The notes under the pieces: model-generated
Told to the model about the DNA's origin: nothing
The model's input: only the letters and a program-made list of their open reading frames with translations
The model's database searches: none
Position numbers and translations under genes: made by a program
Shown: positions 1 to 7,324 of the stretch, piece after piece
Layout of the letters: every line of letters begins with the position of its first letter
Numbering within the stretch: the stretch's first letter is position 1
Assembly (NCBI GenBank): GCA_035696245.1
Contig: DASRQW010000306.1
Coordinates: forward strand, 1 to 36,323
Direction of reading: 5' to 3'
From: Longimicrobiaceae bacterium
Lineage (GTDB): Bacteria > Gemmatimonadota > Gemmatimonadetes > Longimicrobiales > Longimicrobiaceae
Length of the DNA stretch: 36,323 bases

Positions 1-550
1 GCCCGGCGAGCGCCAGATCGCCGCGGAAGCGGTTCAGGTCCGTGAGCCGCGCCACCGGGGCCGCCGCCGCGCCCGAGGCGGACCCGATGGCCGCAGACGT
101 CGCCGGCCGGCCGGCGAGAACCCCGCGCGCCACCGTGTCCAGCGCCGCCACCCCCGTGCGGGCGAGGGCCAGCGCCGTCGCTTCGGCCGCGTGGGTGCCC
201 TGGCCGCCCTCCACCACGTCGTCGCTCGCGCGGCGGGCGTCGTAGCGGTCCAGGTCCTGGCGCAGCGCCGCCAGGTTGTCTCCCACGCGCCGCGCCGCGT
301 CGGGCGCGGCCGACTCGCCCCCGGGGGCGCTGAGCGCGCGCAGGTCCGCCTCCACCGCGAAGGTGCGGGCGTGCGCATCTCCCAGCTCGAGCGCGGAGGC
401 GTACAGGCGCCGCTCGGCCACGGCCGCGCGCTCGTGCAGGCCGCGCAGCGAGCGCAGGCCCGCCACGGCCACGCCCGCGAGCACGAGCGCCGCCACGCAC
501 ACGCACGCGGTCACGCGCGCGACCGCGCCGGAAGGGCGGCGCAGCGTCAA
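1..550 (-). CDS. membrane-anchored sensor protein, probable histidine kinase (partial)
   Basis: This minus-strand reading frame is open from a TTG codon at 550 to the left edge, where it is cut off (about 183 codons seen). Residues about 10-32 form one hydrophobic alanine/valine/leucine segment, which fits an N-terminal membrane anchor. It is followed by an alanine- and arginine-rich, probably coiled-coil extracytoplasmic region. No kinase motif is visible because the C-terminal part lies outside the window. It follows the sigma-54 response regulator by 120 bases on the same strand, so a sensor kinase partner is the natural guess, but this is inference from position. Start alternatives are GTG codons 12-18 codons further in. 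A chemoreceptor-like or other coiled-coil membrane protein is also possible. Confidence 0.5.
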   Translation of the reverse strand, partial: MTLRRPSGAVARVTACVCVAALVLAGVAVAGLRSLRGLHERAAVAERRLYASALELGDAHARTFAVEADLRALSAPGGESAAPDAARRVGDNLAALRQDLDRYDARRASDDVVEGGQGTHAAEATALALARTGVAALDTVARGVLAGRPATSAAIGSASGAAAAPVARLTDLNRFRGDLALAG

Positions 551-670
551 AGCGCGGCGCTCCGGCTGGAAGGACGGAGGGTGAGGACGGAGAGCGTCAC
601 GGGGTGCGGCGGGGAGATGCGGTGCGGGAGGGCGGCGCGGCGGCGGAAGCGGCGCCGCGGGCGGGGATGG

Positions 671-2023
671 TCAGGCCACTTCGTCCGAGAGGCCGTGGCG
701 CTTGCGGCGCTGCCAGAGCACCTTGCGGGAGATGCCGAGCTGGCGCGCGGCGGCGGTCACGTTGCCGCCCAGCTCGCGCAGCGTGGAGTCGATGTACAGC
801 CGCTCCACCTCGTCCAGCGTGAGCCCGCGCGGCACGTGCAGCCCGTCGGCCGGCGGCGGCGCCGCGGCCGACTGGAGCTCGGCGATGCGCACGACGGGGC
901 CTTTGCTGAAGATCATCGACCGCTCGATGATGTTGCGCAGCTCGCGCGCGTTGCCCGGCCAGTCGTACTTCTGCAGCCGCTCCATGCCCGCCGCGTCAAT
1001 GGCGGGCAGCGGCTTGGCGAAGTATTCCGAGGCGCGCTTCAGGAAGTGGTCGGCGATGGCGGGGATGTCGGAGCGGATGGCGCGCAGCGGCGGCAGCACC
1101 TGGCTCGCCACGTTCAGGCGGTAGTACAGGTCCTCGCGGAAGGCGCCGCGCGCCACCTCGGCCTGGATGTCCACGTTGGTCGCGGCCACCACGCGCAGGT
1201 TCACCGACATCTCCCGCGTGCTGCCGATGCGCCGGAAGCTGCGGCCCTCCAGGAAGGTGAGCAGCTTGGCCTGCAGCTCCAGCGGCATCGACCCGATCTC
1301 GTCCAGGAAGAGCGTGCCGTTGTCCGCGACCTCCACCAGGCCCTTCTTGGCCTGCTTCGCGTCGGTGAACGAGCCCTTCTCGTAGCCGAACAGCTCGCCT
1401 TCCAGCAGGTTGGCCGGCAGCGCCGCGCAGTTGATCTCCACGAAGCGGTAGCTGGCCGCCAGGCTCGCCGCGTGGATGGCGCGGGCCACCATGTTCTTGC
1501 CCGTGCCGCTCTCGCCCAGCAGCAGCGCCGACACGTGCGGCACCGACGCCACGTTGTCCACGAACTCGCGCACCTCGGTGATGAGCGGGTGGTGGCCGAT
1601 GATGCCGTGCGGGTCGAACTTGGCGCGCACCGCGCTGGTCAGGATCTCGCGCGCCGGCACGTCCTCGACCGAGCGCGAGATGCGGGTGATGAGCGAGCGC
1701 GGCTCGATGGGCTTGGCCACGAAGTCCGTGGCCCCCGCCCGCAGCGCGCGCTCCGCGTCGCCCTCGGTGCCGCGCGCCGTGGCGATGATGATGGGCAGCG
1801 TCTTGTGCACCTCTCGCACGCGCCGCGTGAACTCGATGCCGTCCATCCCCGGCATCACCAGGTCGCACACCACCGCGTCCGGCGGGTCCGAGAGCAGCGC
1901 CTCGAGCGCCGCCTCGGCGCGCGAGAAGCTCTTGGTGGCGAACCGGCGCGTCCTCTCGATCTGTGCCGTGACGAGGGCGACCTGGTCCGGGTCGTCGTCG
2001 ATGATGAAGACGGTGGGGTTCAT
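671..2023 (-). CDS. NtrC-family sigma-54-dependent response regulator
   Basis: A 450-residue transcription activator with the three-domain NtrC layout. The receiver has the acidic pocket D9-D11, phospho-acceptor D54 in [12 protein letters not shown] and K104. The AAA+ domain has Walker A GESGTGK at 170-176, the sigma-54 contact loop as GSFTDA at 217-222 (a variant of GAFTGA that keeps the key F-T), and Walker B LFLDEIG at 238-244. The [11 protein letters not shown] segment follows, then a Fis-type helix-turn-helix near 424-447. It should drive transcription from sigma-54 promoters after phosphorylation by a sensor kinase, perhaps the truncated gene downstream. A near-consensus sigma-54 promoter lies in this window at 6458-6473, although a link between the two is not shown. 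Family assignment is certain; target genes are unknown. Confidence 0.95.
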   Translation of the reverse strand: MNPTVFIIDDDPDQVALVTAQIERTRRFATKSFSRAEAALEALLSDPPDAVVCDLVMPGMDGIEFTRRVREVHKTLPIIIATARGTEGDAERALRAGATDFVAKPIEPRSLITRISRSVEDVPAREILTSAVRAKFDPHGIIGHHPLITEVREFVDNVASVPHVSALLLGESGTGKNMVARAIHAASLAASYRFVEINCAALPANLLEGELFGYEKGSFTDAKQAKKGLVEVADNGTLFLDEIGSMPLELQAKLLTFLEGRSFRRIGSTREMSVNLRVVAATNVDIQAEVARGAFREDLYYRLNVASQVLPPLRAIRSDIPAIADHFLKRASEYFAKPLPAIDAAGMERLQKYDWPGNARELRNIIERSMIFSKGPVVRIAELQSAAAPPPADGLHVPRGLTLDEVERLYIDSTLRELGGNVTAAARQLGISRKVLWQRRKRHGLSDEVA

Positions 2024-2125
2024 GCCGGGGAGTGTGGGCGGAATCTGCCGGAACGACCTGCGGGGCGGACGGTCCGCTCCCGTGCTGCGTGTGGCCTGGA
2101 GATGTACCCGAATGGGAACACCTCT

Positions 2126-2154
2126 AACCTACGCGCCCCGCCGGAAGCAAACAA
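2126..2154 (-). promoter_or_regulatory. sigma-70-type promoter of the response regulator
   Basis: Read on the minus strand: TTGTTT (2154-2149), a 17-base spacer, then TAGGTT (2131-2126). The predicted transcription start is near 2119, giving a leader of about 95 bases. The pattern matches other promoters read in this window. Confidence 0.5.
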
Positions 2155-2247
2155 CCCTTTGCGCATCTGCCGGCCGGGCGTCGGCCACGCAGTCCGTCGA
2201 AGGCGCGAGACGGCGCGGTGGCTTGCGGGCCGCGGCGGGGCAAGACG

Positions 2248-2279
2248 GCGAGGGGGAGCCGGCCCGGGCTCCCCCTCGC
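2248..2279 (-). terminator. hairpin terminator after the cysteine-rich peptide gene
   Basis: A perfect 13-base inverted repeat (arms 2248-2260 and 2267-2279, 6-base loop) lies about 47 bases past the stop of the minus-strand peptide gene. The T-tract is poor, as is usual in this GC-rich DNA, so termination is inferred from the stem. It also sits upstream of the response regulator promoter. Confidence 0.55.
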
Positions 2280-2325
2280 TCACGCACTTCGGCGTGCACG
2301 GGCGCTCACCACCTGCGCATCCGCC

Positions 2326-2613
2326 TCAGGCCGGCTCGTAGCACTTGCTGTGGCACGAGAGCTGGCAGGTGTAGTTGCACGAGTAGCAGGTGGCCGCGCA
2401 CGTCGCGTAGCACGAATCGGCGCAGGTCTGGCACGACCCGTGGCACGACGCATTGTAGGTGTCGCACACCCCGAAGTAGTCGCTCGCGGGCTCGGCGGGC
2501 GGAACCGCGTAGTGGCCGTGCACCGTGCCCAGGCGATCCTTCGCGTCCGCCGAAGTGGCGAACGAATCGACGGTGAGATGCTCGATGTCCAGCCGGAGCT
2601 TGCCGTGCTTCAT
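2326..2613 (-). CDS. cysteine-rich RiPP precursor candidate with pinensin-type leader
   Basis: A 95-residue peptide with a textbook ribosome site: AGGAGG seven bases before the ATG. The N-terminus (KLRLDI, then L-x-V-D-S-F near 13-18) resembles leader peptides of pinensin-type lanthipeptides and related RiPPs of Bacteroidota and Gemmatimonadota. The second half holds eleven cysteines at 50, 57, 61, 64, 68, 72, 76, 79, 83, 87 and 91. Nine of them (57 to 87) directly follow Ser or Thr, giving a repeating S/T-C-x(1-2)-S/T-C ladder. No signal peptide or membrane segment is seen. No dehydratase, cyclase, radical SAM enzyme, protease or exporter lies within the window, so modification would have to act in trans. 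A metal-binding cysteine-rich protein is the main alternative. The gene is clearly real; the RiPP role is inference from leader and composition. Confidence 0.75.
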   Translation of the reverse strand: MKHGKLRLDIEHLTVDSFATSADAKDRLGTVHGHYAVPPAEPASDYFGVCDTYNASCHGSCQTCADSCYATCAATCYSCNYTCQLSCHSKCYEPA

Positions 2614-2968
2614 GTCGGGCCTCCTGGAGGATGAGCCGCGGCGGCGGCGTTGGTCTGAGCGGCGCGATAGTGTTTCCCTCTCGATGGTCCTGGAGAGGCC
2701 GGATGCGCGATGGTCAGCACACCCGCACCGTTCGCGCCGCGCGGTGTCCCCAAAGAAGCACCCCGGCAGCGCATCCGCAAGATCGTACGCCCAATTGATG
2801 ACGGGAAACAGCCCGGAACCACACCGCCATCTTCACGCGCGATGAGTAGCCTGCGCGTACGGCGTTGCGAGCGCATCCCGCCCTCCGCGTCACGGATCGA
2901 TCCGCCGCCGCGCGACTTCCCGGTTCCGACGCCTGCCGGGGAGGAGCGGCGGCGTTCGGCCTTGCGGC
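2614..2968. other. intergenic region without a recognisable gene
   Basis: Between the peptide gene and the acetyltransferase. Apart from the AGGAGG ribosome site (2620-2625 on the minus strand) I see no coding frame with family resemblance, no strong hairpin and no convincing promoter. It must hold the peptide's promoter if the acetyltransferase does not read through. Confidence 0.5.
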
Positions 2969-3619
2969 TCAGCCGTCCGTCGCTGCCCGGCGGAGAGCGC
3001 CGATGTCGGCGCCGGCGATGGATTCCAGGTTTCGTGTGATCTTCTCCACGTCCCAGTTCCACCAGGCGATCTCCAGCAGCGCGGCGACCACGTCGTCGCC
3101 GAAGCGGCGGCGGAGCGGCTTCGCGGGGTTGCCGCCCACGATGGTGTACGGCTCCACGTCCGCCGTCACGACCGACCAGGCGGCGACGATGGCTCCATCG
3201 CCGATGCGCACCCCGGGCATCACCATCGCCTCGTAGCCCAGCCACACGTCGTTGCCTACGATGGTGTCGCCCTTGTTCGGCAGCTCGTCCATCCGTGGCG
3301 CCACGCGCTCCCACCCGCCGCCGAAGATGTTGAACGGATAGGTGCTGAAGCCGCTCATCTTGTGGTTTGCGCCGTTCATGATGAACCGCACGCCCGTGGC
3401 GATCGCGCAGAACTTCCCGATCACCAGCCGGTCGCCGATGAACGGGAAGAGGTACAGCACGTTCCGCTCGAAATCCTCCGAGTTCTCGGGATCGTCGTAG
3501 TACGTGTACTCCCCGACGAAGATCTGCGGGTTCTTGACCGTGTTGCGGATGTAGCAGACCTGCGGAAACCCCGCCATCGGGTGCGGCTCGGCCGGACTCG
3601 GCCCGTTCGTGGTACTCAT
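2969..3619 (-). CDS. Vat/CatB-type xenobiotic O-acetyltransferase
   Basis: A 216-residue left-handed beta-helix acetyltransferase that uses acetyl-CoA to O-acetylate a small molecule. In this family Vat enzymes inactivate streptogramin A and CatB-type enzymes inactivate chloramphenicol. Visible signatures are GEYTYYDD near 36-43, the catalytic His in MNGANH (H86), the STYPFN segment that follows, GNDVWLG at 122-128, hexapeptide repeats (MPGVRIGDGAIVAA), GGNPAK and the C-terminal WWNW. The STYPFN/GNGW-like stretch fits Vat better than CatB. Length agrees with the family. Substrate cannot be told from sequence: it may be intrinsic resistance or a housekeeping acetyltransferase. There is no sign of a mobile element beside it and base composition matches its neighbours. 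Confidence 0.88.
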   Translation of the reverse strand: MSTTNGPSPAEPHPMAGFPQVCYIRNTVKNPQIFVGEYTYYDDPENSEDFERNVLYLFPFIGDRLVIGKFCAIATGVRFIMNGANHKMSGFSTYPFNIFGGGWERVAPRMDELPNKGDTIVGNDVWLGYEAMVMPGVRIGDGAIVAAWSVVTADVEPYTIVGGNPAKPLRRRFGDDVVAALLEIAWWNWDVEKITRNLESIAGADIGALRRAATDG

Positions 3620-3840
3620 AGGGAACTGGTGAAGAAGATGGAGAAGATGAGGGATGCTCCACGCCTCGCGCGCCGTGTCCGCGGACCAGCCGCCGCATCA
3701 CACCGCTACTCCGAGTCCGAATGCCGGAGCAGCAGCCGACGAACGGCGGCTTCGCGCCGAGGTTGCCGCGGCTGTTCGGCGCGGGCGACACCGATGCATG
3801 ACCAGCTACCTGACGAGCATCCCCCGCCGAACAGATGCAG

Positions 3841-4155
3841 CTACTTCCGTTCCCAGCGCTCGGCGTCGCGGACCTCGTACTTGGTGAGCGTGCGGCGAAC
3901 GGCTTCTTCCAGGTCGATCTCCATCTGGTTCGCAAGGACGATCACGACGAAGAGGACGTCGGCCAGCTCCAGCGCCACGTCGCCGTCGGGCTCGTCGGCC
4001 TTCTTCTTCTTGGGCCCGTACCGGTGGTTCAGCTCGCGCGCCAGCTCGCCCACCTCCTCGGTGAGGCGTGCCAGGTTCACCAGCGGCGGGAAGTAGCCTT
4101 CCTTGAACTGGCCGATGTACGCATCCACCTGCTTCTGTATCTCGCTGATCTGCAT
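3841..4155 (-). CDS. MazG-like nucleotide pyrophosphohydrolase
   Basis: A 104-residue all-alpha protein of the MazG/YpjD type, which hydrolyses (d)NTPs to monophosphate and pyrophosphate and needs Mg2+. The metal-binding pattern is visible: E33-E34-x-x-E37 in [12 protein letters not shown], then E63-x-x-D66 in [10 protein letters not shown] lysine-rich loop (KKKK) lies between the two halves. The length fits a single-domain house-cleaning enzyme, not the two-domain MazG. It is divergent from purE and has its own promoter 43 bases upstream of the start. No Shine-Dalgarno sequence is apparent. The nucleotide substrate is unknown. Confidence 0.88.
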   Translation of the reverse strand: MQISEIQKQVDAYIGQFKEGYFPPLVNLARLTEEVGELARELNHRYGPKKKKADEPDGDVALELADVLFVVIVLANQMEIDLEEAVRRTLTKYEVRDAERWERK

Positions 4156-4197
4156 CGCACCGCGCGGTTCGGAGCCCGTGGGATTCGTGATGGCCGG

Positions 4198-4227
4198 AAG
4201 CTATCCCGCCGCCCCGAGCCGCGACAA
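4198..4227 (-). promoter_or_regulatory. sigma-70-type promoter of the mazG-like gene
   Basis: Minus strand: TTGTCG (4227-4222), 18-base spacer, TAGCTT (4203-4198). The start point would be near 4191, about 36 bases before the ATG. It is divergent from the purE promoter, so the two -35 boxes are only about ten bases apart. Confidence 0.55.
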
Positions 4228-4236
4228 GGACGCGCG

Positions 4237-4265
4237 TTGCCCCCCGGCATCGGCGCATCTAACTT
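4237..4265 (+). promoter_or_regulatory. sigma-70-type promoter of purEK
   Basis: Plus strand: TTGCCC (4237-4242), 17-base spacer, TAACTT (4260-4265). Transcription would start near 4272, leaving a leader of about 110 bases. Just downstream lies an AT-rich stretch with the word CGAGTAT twice (4279-4297), which could be an operator. I see no purine riboswitch fold. Confidence 0.5.
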
Positions 4266-4380
4266 CATCCCGACTATCACGAGTATATCGAGTATCGAGA
4301 TTTTTCAGGTGAGCTTGCCAGGCGCATCGCGGAAACATCGCTTCCGTGCTCACGCCGAGACCTCGCACCGGGACGGAGCG

Positions 4381-4878
4381 TTGAGCCAGCCACGCGTGGG
4401 CATCATCATGGGCAGCCGGTCGGACCGGGAGACGATGGATGAGGCCGCCCGCGTCCTGGACGAGCTGGGGATCGCGTACGAGATGGAGGTCGTCTCCGCG
4501 CACCGCACGCCCGACCGGATGTTCGAGTACGCCGCCGCCGCCGAAGGGCGCGGGCTGGAGGTGATCATCGCGGGGGCGGGCGGCGCGGCGCACCTGCCGG
4601 GGATGACGGCCGCGAAGACGGTGCTGCCGGTGATCGGCGTTCCCGTGCTCTCGTCCACGCTCAACGGCATCGACTCGCTGCTCTCCATCGTGCAGATGCC
4701 GCGCGGCGTGCCCGTCGCCACCGTCGCCATCGGCAAGGCGGGCGCTGCCAACGCAGGCCTGCTCGCCGCCCGCATCCTGGGCACGCGAGACGAAGCCGTG
4801 CGCGCGAAGCTGCACGACCACGCCGCGCGCATGGCCGAAGAAGCGCTCCAGCCGGCGCCGGCCCCGGTGGGCGGATGA
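4381..4878 (+). CDS. purE: N5-carboxyaminoimidazole ribonucleotide mutase PurE
   Basis: Converts N5-CAIR to CAIR in de novo purine synthesis, acting directly after PurK. The chosen TTG start at 4381 gives 165 residues and puts the phosphate-binding motif GIIMGSRSD at 7-15, as in other class I PurE. H41 in SAHRTPDR and [11 protein letters not shown] with H71 are the catalytic and substrate-binding signatures. The frame is open upstream to 3835 but that part has no family resemblance. GTG at 4396 is an unlikely alternative because it would remove the first beta strand. The stop overlaps the purK start (ATGA), which indicates translational coupling. Confidence 0.95.
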   Translation: MSQPRVGIIMGSRSDRETMDEAARVLDELGIAYEMEVVSAHRTPDRMFEYAAAAEGRGLEVIIAGAGGAAHLPGMTAAKTVLPVIGVPVLSSTLNGIDSLLSIVQMPRGVPVATVAIGKAGAANAGLLAARILGTRDEAVRAKLHDHAARMAEEALQPAPAPVGG

Positions 4879-6032
4879 GGATGCGCACCATCCTTCCCGG
4901 CTCCACCGTGGGCGTGGTGGGCGGCGGGCAGCTGGGCCGCATGCTCGCCATGGAGGCGCGGCGGATGGGCTACCGCACCCTCGTGCTCGACCCGTCGCCG
5001 GACTCCCCCGCCGCGCAGGTCGCCGACGAGCAGCTCCGCGCGCCGCTGGACGACCACGACGCCGCGCACGAGCTAGCCCGCCGCTCCGACGTGGTCACGC
5101 TGGAGTGGGAGAACGCCGACGTGGGCACGCTGCGCGAGCTGGAAGAGATCGTGCCCGTGCGCCCGGGCCCGCACGTCCTTCAGGTCTGCCAGCACCGCGT
5201 GAACGAGAAGGACGCCGTGCGCCGCCTGGGCATCGCCACCGCGCCGTACCGCGCCGTGGTCACCCGCGAGGACCTGGACCGCGCCCTGGCGGACGTGGGC
5301 ACACCCGCCGTGCTCAAGACCGCGCGCGGCGGCTACGACGGCAAGGGCCAGGCGGTCATCCGCACGCCCGACCAGGCCGACGCCGCCTTTGCCGCCCTCG
5401 CCGCCCCCGGCCGCAAGCTGATCCTGGAGGGCTTCGTGCCCTTCCGCATGGAAGTCTCCGTCGTCTGCGCCCGCACGCCCGCCGGGCAGATCGCATCCTT
5501 CCCCGTCGCCGAGAACCTGCACCGCAACGGCATCCTGGACACGTGCGTGGTCCCCGCGCCCATCGCGCCCGAGCTGGCGCGCGAGGCCCGCCGCATCGCC
5601 GAGGCGCTGGCCGAGGAGCTGGACGTGGCCGGCCTGCTCGCCGTGGAGATGTTCGTCGACGGCGACGACCGGCTGCTGGTGAACGAGATGGCGCCGCGGC
5701 CGCACAACTCCGGGCACTACACCTGGGAAGCCTGCGCCGTCTCGCAGTTCGAGCAGCAGCTGCGCGCCGTCTGCGGCCTGCCGCTGGGCTCCACCGAGCT
5801 GCTGCGCCCCGCGGCGATGGTGAACCTGCTGGGCGAGGACGGCGGCACCGGCCTGGGCGACCCGCGCGTCGTCGAAGCGCTGGGCGTGCCCGAGGTCGCG
5901 CTGCACCTGTACGGCAAGCCCGAGGCGCGCCCCGGCCGCAAGATGGGGCACCTCACCGCCCTGGGCGCCGACGCCGCCGAGGCGCTCGCCCGCGCGCGCC
6001 GCGCCCGCCAGCTCATTCGCGGAGGCCGCTGA
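4875..6032 (+). CDS. purK: N5-carboxyaminoimidazole ribonucleotide synthase PurK
   Basis: A 385-residue ATP-grasp enzyme that makes N5-CAIR from AIR, bicarbonate and ATP. The N-terminal pre-ATP-grasp domain begins with [12 protein letters not shown] (13-23). The central ATP-binding part has the glycine loop in [10 protein letters not shown], and the late metal-binding [12 protein letters not shown] motif is intact. Length is typical for PurK. It starts with an ATG that overlaps the purE stop by four bases, so the two genes form one coupled operon. No clear terminator follows directly. Confidence 0.96.
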   Translation: MRMRTILPGSTVGVVGGGQLGRMLAMEARRMGYRTLVLDPSPDSPAAQVADEQLRAPLDDHDAAHELARRSDVVTLEWENADVGTLRELEEIVPVRPGPHVLQVCQHRVNEKDAVRRLGIATAPYRAVVTREDLDRALADVGTPAVLKTARGGYDGKGQAVIRTPDQADAAFAALAAPGRKLILEGFVPFRMEVSVVCARTPAGQIASFPVAENLHRNGILDTCVVPAPIAPELAREARRIAEALAEELDVAGLLAVEMFVDGDDRLLVNEMAPRPHNSGHYTWEACAVSQFEQQLRAVCGLPLGSTELLRPAAMVNLLGEDGGTGLGDPRVVEALGVPEVALHLYGKPEARPGRKMGHLTALGADAAEALARARRARQLIRGGR

Positions 6033-6446
6033 GCCTCGCCTGCCGCGACGCTGCCACATCCGCCGGCCTACGCGCGCCAGCCGCCGCGCACCTCACCTCT
6101 CCCGCCGCGCCCCGCGGGGAAACCGGCCCCGCCGGTCCGTCCGATCGCGTTGGGAGGGATGCGGAAGATGCGAGGCATCCCGCTTCCCATCGGGGTCGAT
6201 GCGGGTGTGGCGCGAAAGCGGCGGATCGCGCCCCTTGCGTTTCCCACCCGGCGGCGCGAATGTAGATCGACACCCCGAAGACGACCGCGCCGGACACCCC
6301 GTTCCACCAGCCGCACACCCCCTGGCCTACGAGGGGGACGCCGGACCCCACCGGCCCGTGCAGAACGCCACCTTTTCCGCTTCGCGCAGCTGGAACAAAC
6401 CGCGCAGCTCCTGCGTAAGTGACTGGGAGAGCGCGACTCAGCGACA
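6033..6446. other. intergenic region after purK
   Basis: No coding frame here resembles a protein; frames open on both strands are low-complexity Arg/Pro/Ala translations typical of shadows. A small hairpin GGGATGC/GCATCCC (6156-6162 and 6175-6181) and an ACCGG/CCGGT stem near 6122-6136 may end purEK transcription. CGCAGCT occurs twice near 6390-6410. Otherwise I see nothing. Confidence 0.45.
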
Positions 6447-6464
6447 TGGGCCATGCATGGCCCA
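6447..6464. promoter_or_regulatory. 18-base perfect palindrome overlapping the sigma-54 promoter
   Basis: TGGGCCATGCATGGCCCA reads the same on both strands. Its right half contributes the -24 TGG of the sigma-54 promoter, so a dimeric regulator bound here would block or alter RNA polymerase. No known operator family was recognised. Confidence 0.5.
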
Positions 6465-6473
6465 CCCCTTGCT
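6458..6473 (+). promoter_or_regulatory. sigma-54 (-24/-12) promoter
   Basis: The sequence TGGCCC-ACCCC-TTGCT differs from the sigma-54 consensus TGGCAC-N5-TTGCW at one position (A to C). The spacing is exact: GG at 6459-6460, ten bases, then GC at 6471-6472. The start point would be about 6484, some 23 bases before the GTG start of the next gene. That gene also has a strong ribosome site, so the arrangement is coherent. An NtrC-type activator is encoded at 671-2023. Confidence 0.65.
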
Positions 6474-6481
6474 ATTCGTGG

Positions 6482-6502
6482 TGGCAGACTCTGCCAAGGA
6501 GG
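6482..6502 (+). promoter_or_regulatory. 5'-end hairpin abutting the ribosome binding site
   Basis: TGGCAGA-C-TCTGCCA (6482-6496) is a perfect inverted repeat located at the predicted mRNA 5' end. It touches the ribosome site AAGGAGG (6496-6502), which is four bases from the GTG start at 6507. It could stabilise the message or modulate translation. The one-base centre means the real loop would open a few pairs. Confidence 0.5.
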
Positions 6503-6506
6503 ACCC

Positions 6507-6932
6507 GTGATTCTTCACTGCAACTTCGAAGAGCTTCGCGCGCTGGCGGCAGCCGTCGAGCTGATGATGATGGCCGAGGCGGGCCACTCGTCCGACGGCT
6601 TCCACGCCTCGCCCGAGGACCTTGCCGAGGCGGAGCGACTACTCCCGCGGCTCATCGGCGACATGAGCATCGAGACGCTGGACGACCAGCGCCACGTGCA
6701 GGAAGCCGTCTCCACCATCTGCCGGCTGCTGCTCAACCGCCTGGACGCCAAGGTGGTCGAGTACCACCCGGGCCACGAGGAGGCGGTGGCGCTGTACTTC
6801 GACTACGGCTACTCGCGCGTGGTGCTGGACCGGCTGACCCGCATGGGCACCGAGATGGAAGCCATCATCGACCTGATGGGCGGCGGCCGTCCCACCGCCG
6901 ACCTCGCATCGTCGGTCACCTTCCCGGACTGA
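6507..6932 (+). CDS. conserved-looking protein of unknown function behind a sigma-54 promoter
   Basis: The GTG start at 6507 is chosen for its strong AAGGAGG site; the frame is open further upstream, but that part lies over the promoter. The 141-residue product begins ILHCNFEELRAL and is rich in Glu, Leu and Ala with long predicted helices (A/L/E heptads at about 7-20 and 33-45). An aromatic patch YFDYGYSRVVLDR lies near 97-109. There is no signal peptide or membrane segment, so it is probably cytoplasmic. I do not recognise a family. A strong terminator follows, so it is a single-gene unit with a dedicated alternative-sigma promoter, which suggests a condition-specific role such as stress, nitrogen or surface response. 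Confidence 0.8.
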   Translation: MILHCNFEELRALAAAVELMMMAEAGHSSDGFHASPEDLAEAERLLPRLIGDMSIETLDDQRHVQEAVSTICRLLLNRLDAKVVEYHPGHEEAVALYFDYGYSRVVLDRLTRMGTEMEAIIDLMGGGRPTADLASSVTFPD

Positions 6933-6971
6933 GGAGCCGCGATCGGAACCTGATCTCGTCCGAAGCGCCAG

Positions 6972-7013
6972 AAGGCCCCGCATCGCCAAGCCGATGCGGG
7001 GCCTTCGTCTTTT
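6972..7013 (+). terminator. intrinsic terminator
   Basis: A perfect 14-base stem (6972-6985 with 6992-7005, loop CCAAGC) is followed by CGTCTTTT. It lies 40 bases past the stop of the sigma-54-controlled gene and closes that unit. Confidence 0.85.
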
Positions 7014-7324
7014 CCGCCGCACCGCATCGACCTCCGGCGTTCCGTATCTCCAGTATGCCCGTCGGGTTAGCAGCACACGCTGGAGGGATGATCGACAGCC
7101 GGTCGTGACGGATGAGGCGCATCTCCCTGCCCTGACGGGAGATGCGGGATCGGGTGGAGATCGCCGGGCGGACGCGGCGGGACTTCGTTGAAACCCGGCG
7201 GCCGATTCCGTCAACTTTTCGGGGCGTTCGTACGTCTTACAGATGGGAGGCGGCGGTTCGGCGCCTCCGTCCGGGGCCGCACGGGCGCGCTCCGGGCCGG
7301 CTACGTCCGAGCGGAGAGCGAGCC
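7014..7324. other. intergenic region with a GGGAGATGC hairpin
   Basis: No gene is seen. The main structure is a 10-base perfect inverted repeat, CGCATCTCCC (7118-7127) and GGGAGATGCG (7137-7146), with a 9-base loop. A possible promoter for the next gene, TTGAAA-17-TCAACT (7189-7217), has a weak -10 box. Confidence 0.5.

Noticed and set aside
191-2341. 716-codon open frame on the plus strand
   Set aside because: It is antisense to the response regulator and its translation is low-complexity Arg/Ala/His-rich, as expected for the opposite strand of a high-GC gene.
2618-2631. CCTCC-GGAGG inverted repeat around the peptide gene ribosome site as a translational switch
   Set aside because: The centre is a single base, so the stem cannot close without losing most pairs.
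4270-4380. Possible purine riboswitch before purE
   Set aside because: The leader lacks the three-way junction pattern and conserved loop bases of purine riboswitches.
6013-6465. Minus-strand frames in the purK downstream gap
   Set aside because: Arg/Gly/Pro-rich, no ribosome site, no family resemblance, and they would cross the sigma-54 promoter region.
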